Of a DNA stretch of 64,000 nt, positions 63,073 to 64,000 are shown piece after piece. The DNA is from Streptomyces hoynatensis. GTDB taxonomy: Bacteria > Actinomycetota > Actinomycetes > Streptomycetales > Streptomycetaceae. Every line of letters starts with the position of its first letter. Positions within the stretch are counted from its first letter, which is position 1. The notes beneath the pieces are model-generated. The model saw only the letters and a program-made list of their open reading frames with translations, was not told the origin of the DNA and made no database searches. The position numbers and the translations under genes were made by a program. The DNA lies in the NCBI RefSeq assembly GCF_003626535.1, contig NZ_RBAL01000006.1, forward strand, positions 62,001 to 126,000, given 5' to 3'.

Positions 63073-64000
63073 GAGCCGAAGACGGCCGGGCGGCGACCCG
63101 GCGCGTGGGGACGTTCCCGTGGGCGCTCCGCGGGCCGATCACCAGCGGGCGGGCCGCGGTGCCCGCCGGAGCGGGAGCCGGAGCGTTGCCCGCCGGCGCG
63201 GGGTTCGCGGCGCGCGGGGCGCAACGCGAGCAGGCGCCCCGCCGTTCCGAGCCACGCGCCCCCCGGCGCGGGCCCCTGGCGCGCGGCCCCCTCTCCCGCG
63301 ACCCGCGCGCGCCGCGCCCGCCCCGGGCCCCGCGGTTCGTCGCCCGCGCCCGCCGCGCCTGGGACCGCCCGCTGACGGCCTATTACGTCATCATGGGCAC
63401 CACCCTGCTCATCACCCTGCTCGGCCTGGTGATGGTCTTCTCCGCCTCCCAGATCCAGGCCTTGCGCTACGACCTGCCCGCCACGTTCTACTTCAGGAAG
63501 CAGCTGCTCGCCGCGGCCATGGGCGCCGTCCTGCTGTTCCTCGCCTCCCGGATGTCGCTGCGGCTGCTGCGCGCCCTCACCTATCCCTTCCTGGCCTGTT
63601 CCGTCGTCCTGCTGCTCCTCGTCCAGGTGCCCGGCATCGGCGTCCAGGTCAACGGCAGCACCAACTGGATCTCCCTGGGCGGCTCCTTCCAGCTCCAGCC
63701 GAGCGAGTTCGGCAAGCTCGCCCTGCTGCTGTGGGGCGGCGACCTGCTCGCCCGCAAGAGCGAGAAGCGGCTGCTGACCCAGTGGCGGCACCTGCTGATC
63801 CCGCTGGTCCCCGGCGCGTTGCTGGTCTGCGGCCTGGTGATGATCGGCGGCGACATGGGCACGGTGGTGATCCTGGTGGCCATCCTCTTCAGCCTGCTGT
63901 GGCTGGCCGGGGCGCCCACCCGGCTGTTCGCCACGGTGCTCGGCGCGGGCGCCCTGCTCGGCGCCCTCTTCATCGCCACCAGCCCCCACCGCATGGATCG
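63069..64000 (+). CDS. ftsW: Peptidoglycan glycosyltransferase FtsW (3' end cut by window edge)
   Basis: SEDS-family polymerase working with FtsI at the septum. About 310 codons are visible. The first 100 residues are a basic Ala/Arg/Pro-rich cytoplasmic region, then the SEDS core begins at AWDRPLTAYYVIMGTTLLITLLGLVMVFSASQ with helices at about 102-125, 145-165, 173-195 and more. The signature VNGSTNWISLGGSFQLQPSEFGKLALLLW and the ...GGDMGTVVILVAILFSLLWLAG segment containing the catalytic Asp of SEDS proteins are present. ATG 63069 overlaps the small ORF; its own Shine-Dalgarno is weak. The frame is open past 64000. Confidence 0.93.
   Translation, partial: MRAEDGRAATRRVGTFPWALRGPITSGRAAVPAGAGAGALPAGAGFAARGAQREQAPRRSEPRAPRRGPLARGPLSRDPRAPRPPRAPRFVARARRAWDRPLTAYYVIMGTTLLITLLGLVMVFSASQIQALRYDLPATFYFRKQLLAAAMGAVLLFLASRMSLRLLRALTYPFLACSVVLLLLVQVPGIGVQVNGSTNWISLGGSFQLQPSEFGKLALLLWGGDLLARKSEKRLLTQWRHLLIPLVPGALLVCGLVMIGGDMGTVVILVAILFSLLWLAGAPTRLFATVLGAGALLGALFIATSPHRMD

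Overview
The window is a very GC-rich stretch of an actinobacterial chromosome, almost certainly Streptomyces or a close relative. Third codon positions are G or C nearly throughout, starts are often GTG, genes frequently overlap by 4 bp, and many genes have a TANNNT -10 hexamer 6-8 bases before the start codon, as expected for leaderless mRNAs. The gene order is also that of Streptomyces. From memory, it parallels the Mycobacterium tuberculosis block from ctaC (Rv2200c) through trpD, NlpC/P60, pimB', SRPBCC/ArsA, plsC, DAHP synthase, PASTA kinase and Rv2175c to the dcw cell-division cluster. No insertion sequence, prophage, CRISPR array, rRNA or tRNA was recognised.

Layout: 1-1136 is a NifS-like aminotransferase (3' end outside the window). 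1438-10887 is the aerobic respiratory block: cytochrome aa3 oxidase ctaC-ctaD-ctaF, then ctaE and the cytochrome bcc complex qcrC-qcrA-qcrB, interrupted by an L,D-transpeptidase lipoprotein and a small receiver-like protein. 11088-14210 holds trpD, a stand-alone Lrp/AsnC ligand-binding protein and a coiled-coil NYN-domain protein. 14752-17044 holds two tandem secreted NlpC/P60 hydrolases, the first behind a long structured leader. 17130-24819 holds a PimB'-type mannosyltransferase, an SRPBCC protein overlapping an ArsA-like ATPase with a degenerate P-loop, a DUF5304-like protein, ROK glucokinase, an endonuclease/exonuclease/phosphatase protein, a membrane protein, an alpha/beta hydrolase and a PlsC acyltransferase.

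25060-28706 is an aromatic amino acid pair: a fused anthranilate synthase behind a Trp-codon leader peptide and attenuator, divergent from class II DAHP synthase. 28753-29634 is an iron-storage pair (bfd behind an iron box, bfr convergent). 29865-34845 has a sulfite-oxidase-like molybdoprotein, a secreted lytic-transglycosylase-domain protein, a PASTA Ser/Thr kinase and a DUF4190 protein. 35074-41332 covers thiamine and one-carbon metabolism: TPP-riboswitch-controlled thiO-thiS-thiG, a divergent ferredoxin reductase, an Rv2175c-like DNA-binding protein, thiE and metF. 41355-47298 has a Tyr-rich membrane protein, a carotenoid-desaturase-like oxidoreductase, a TetR regulator, an SAV_6107-type HEPN protein, a methyltransferase and a DUF3040 protein.

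47819-52514 is a transglutaminase/DUF58/MoxR operon. 53330-64000 is the division and cell-wall (dcw) cluster rsmH-ftsL-ftsI-murE-murF-mraY-murD-(small ORF)-ftsW, with ftsW running off the right edge. A decayed beta-carbonic anhydrase lies between moxR and rsmH. The themes are respiration, aromatic and thiamine biosynthesis, and peptidoglycan synthesis and remodelling. The most unusual observations are the carbonic anhydrase pseudogene, a well-initiated 78-codon ORF coupled to ftsW, a diverged leader before the first NlpC/P60 gene, an in-frame Pro-Tyr-Glu repeat before thiE, and the P-loop-defective ArsA relative.
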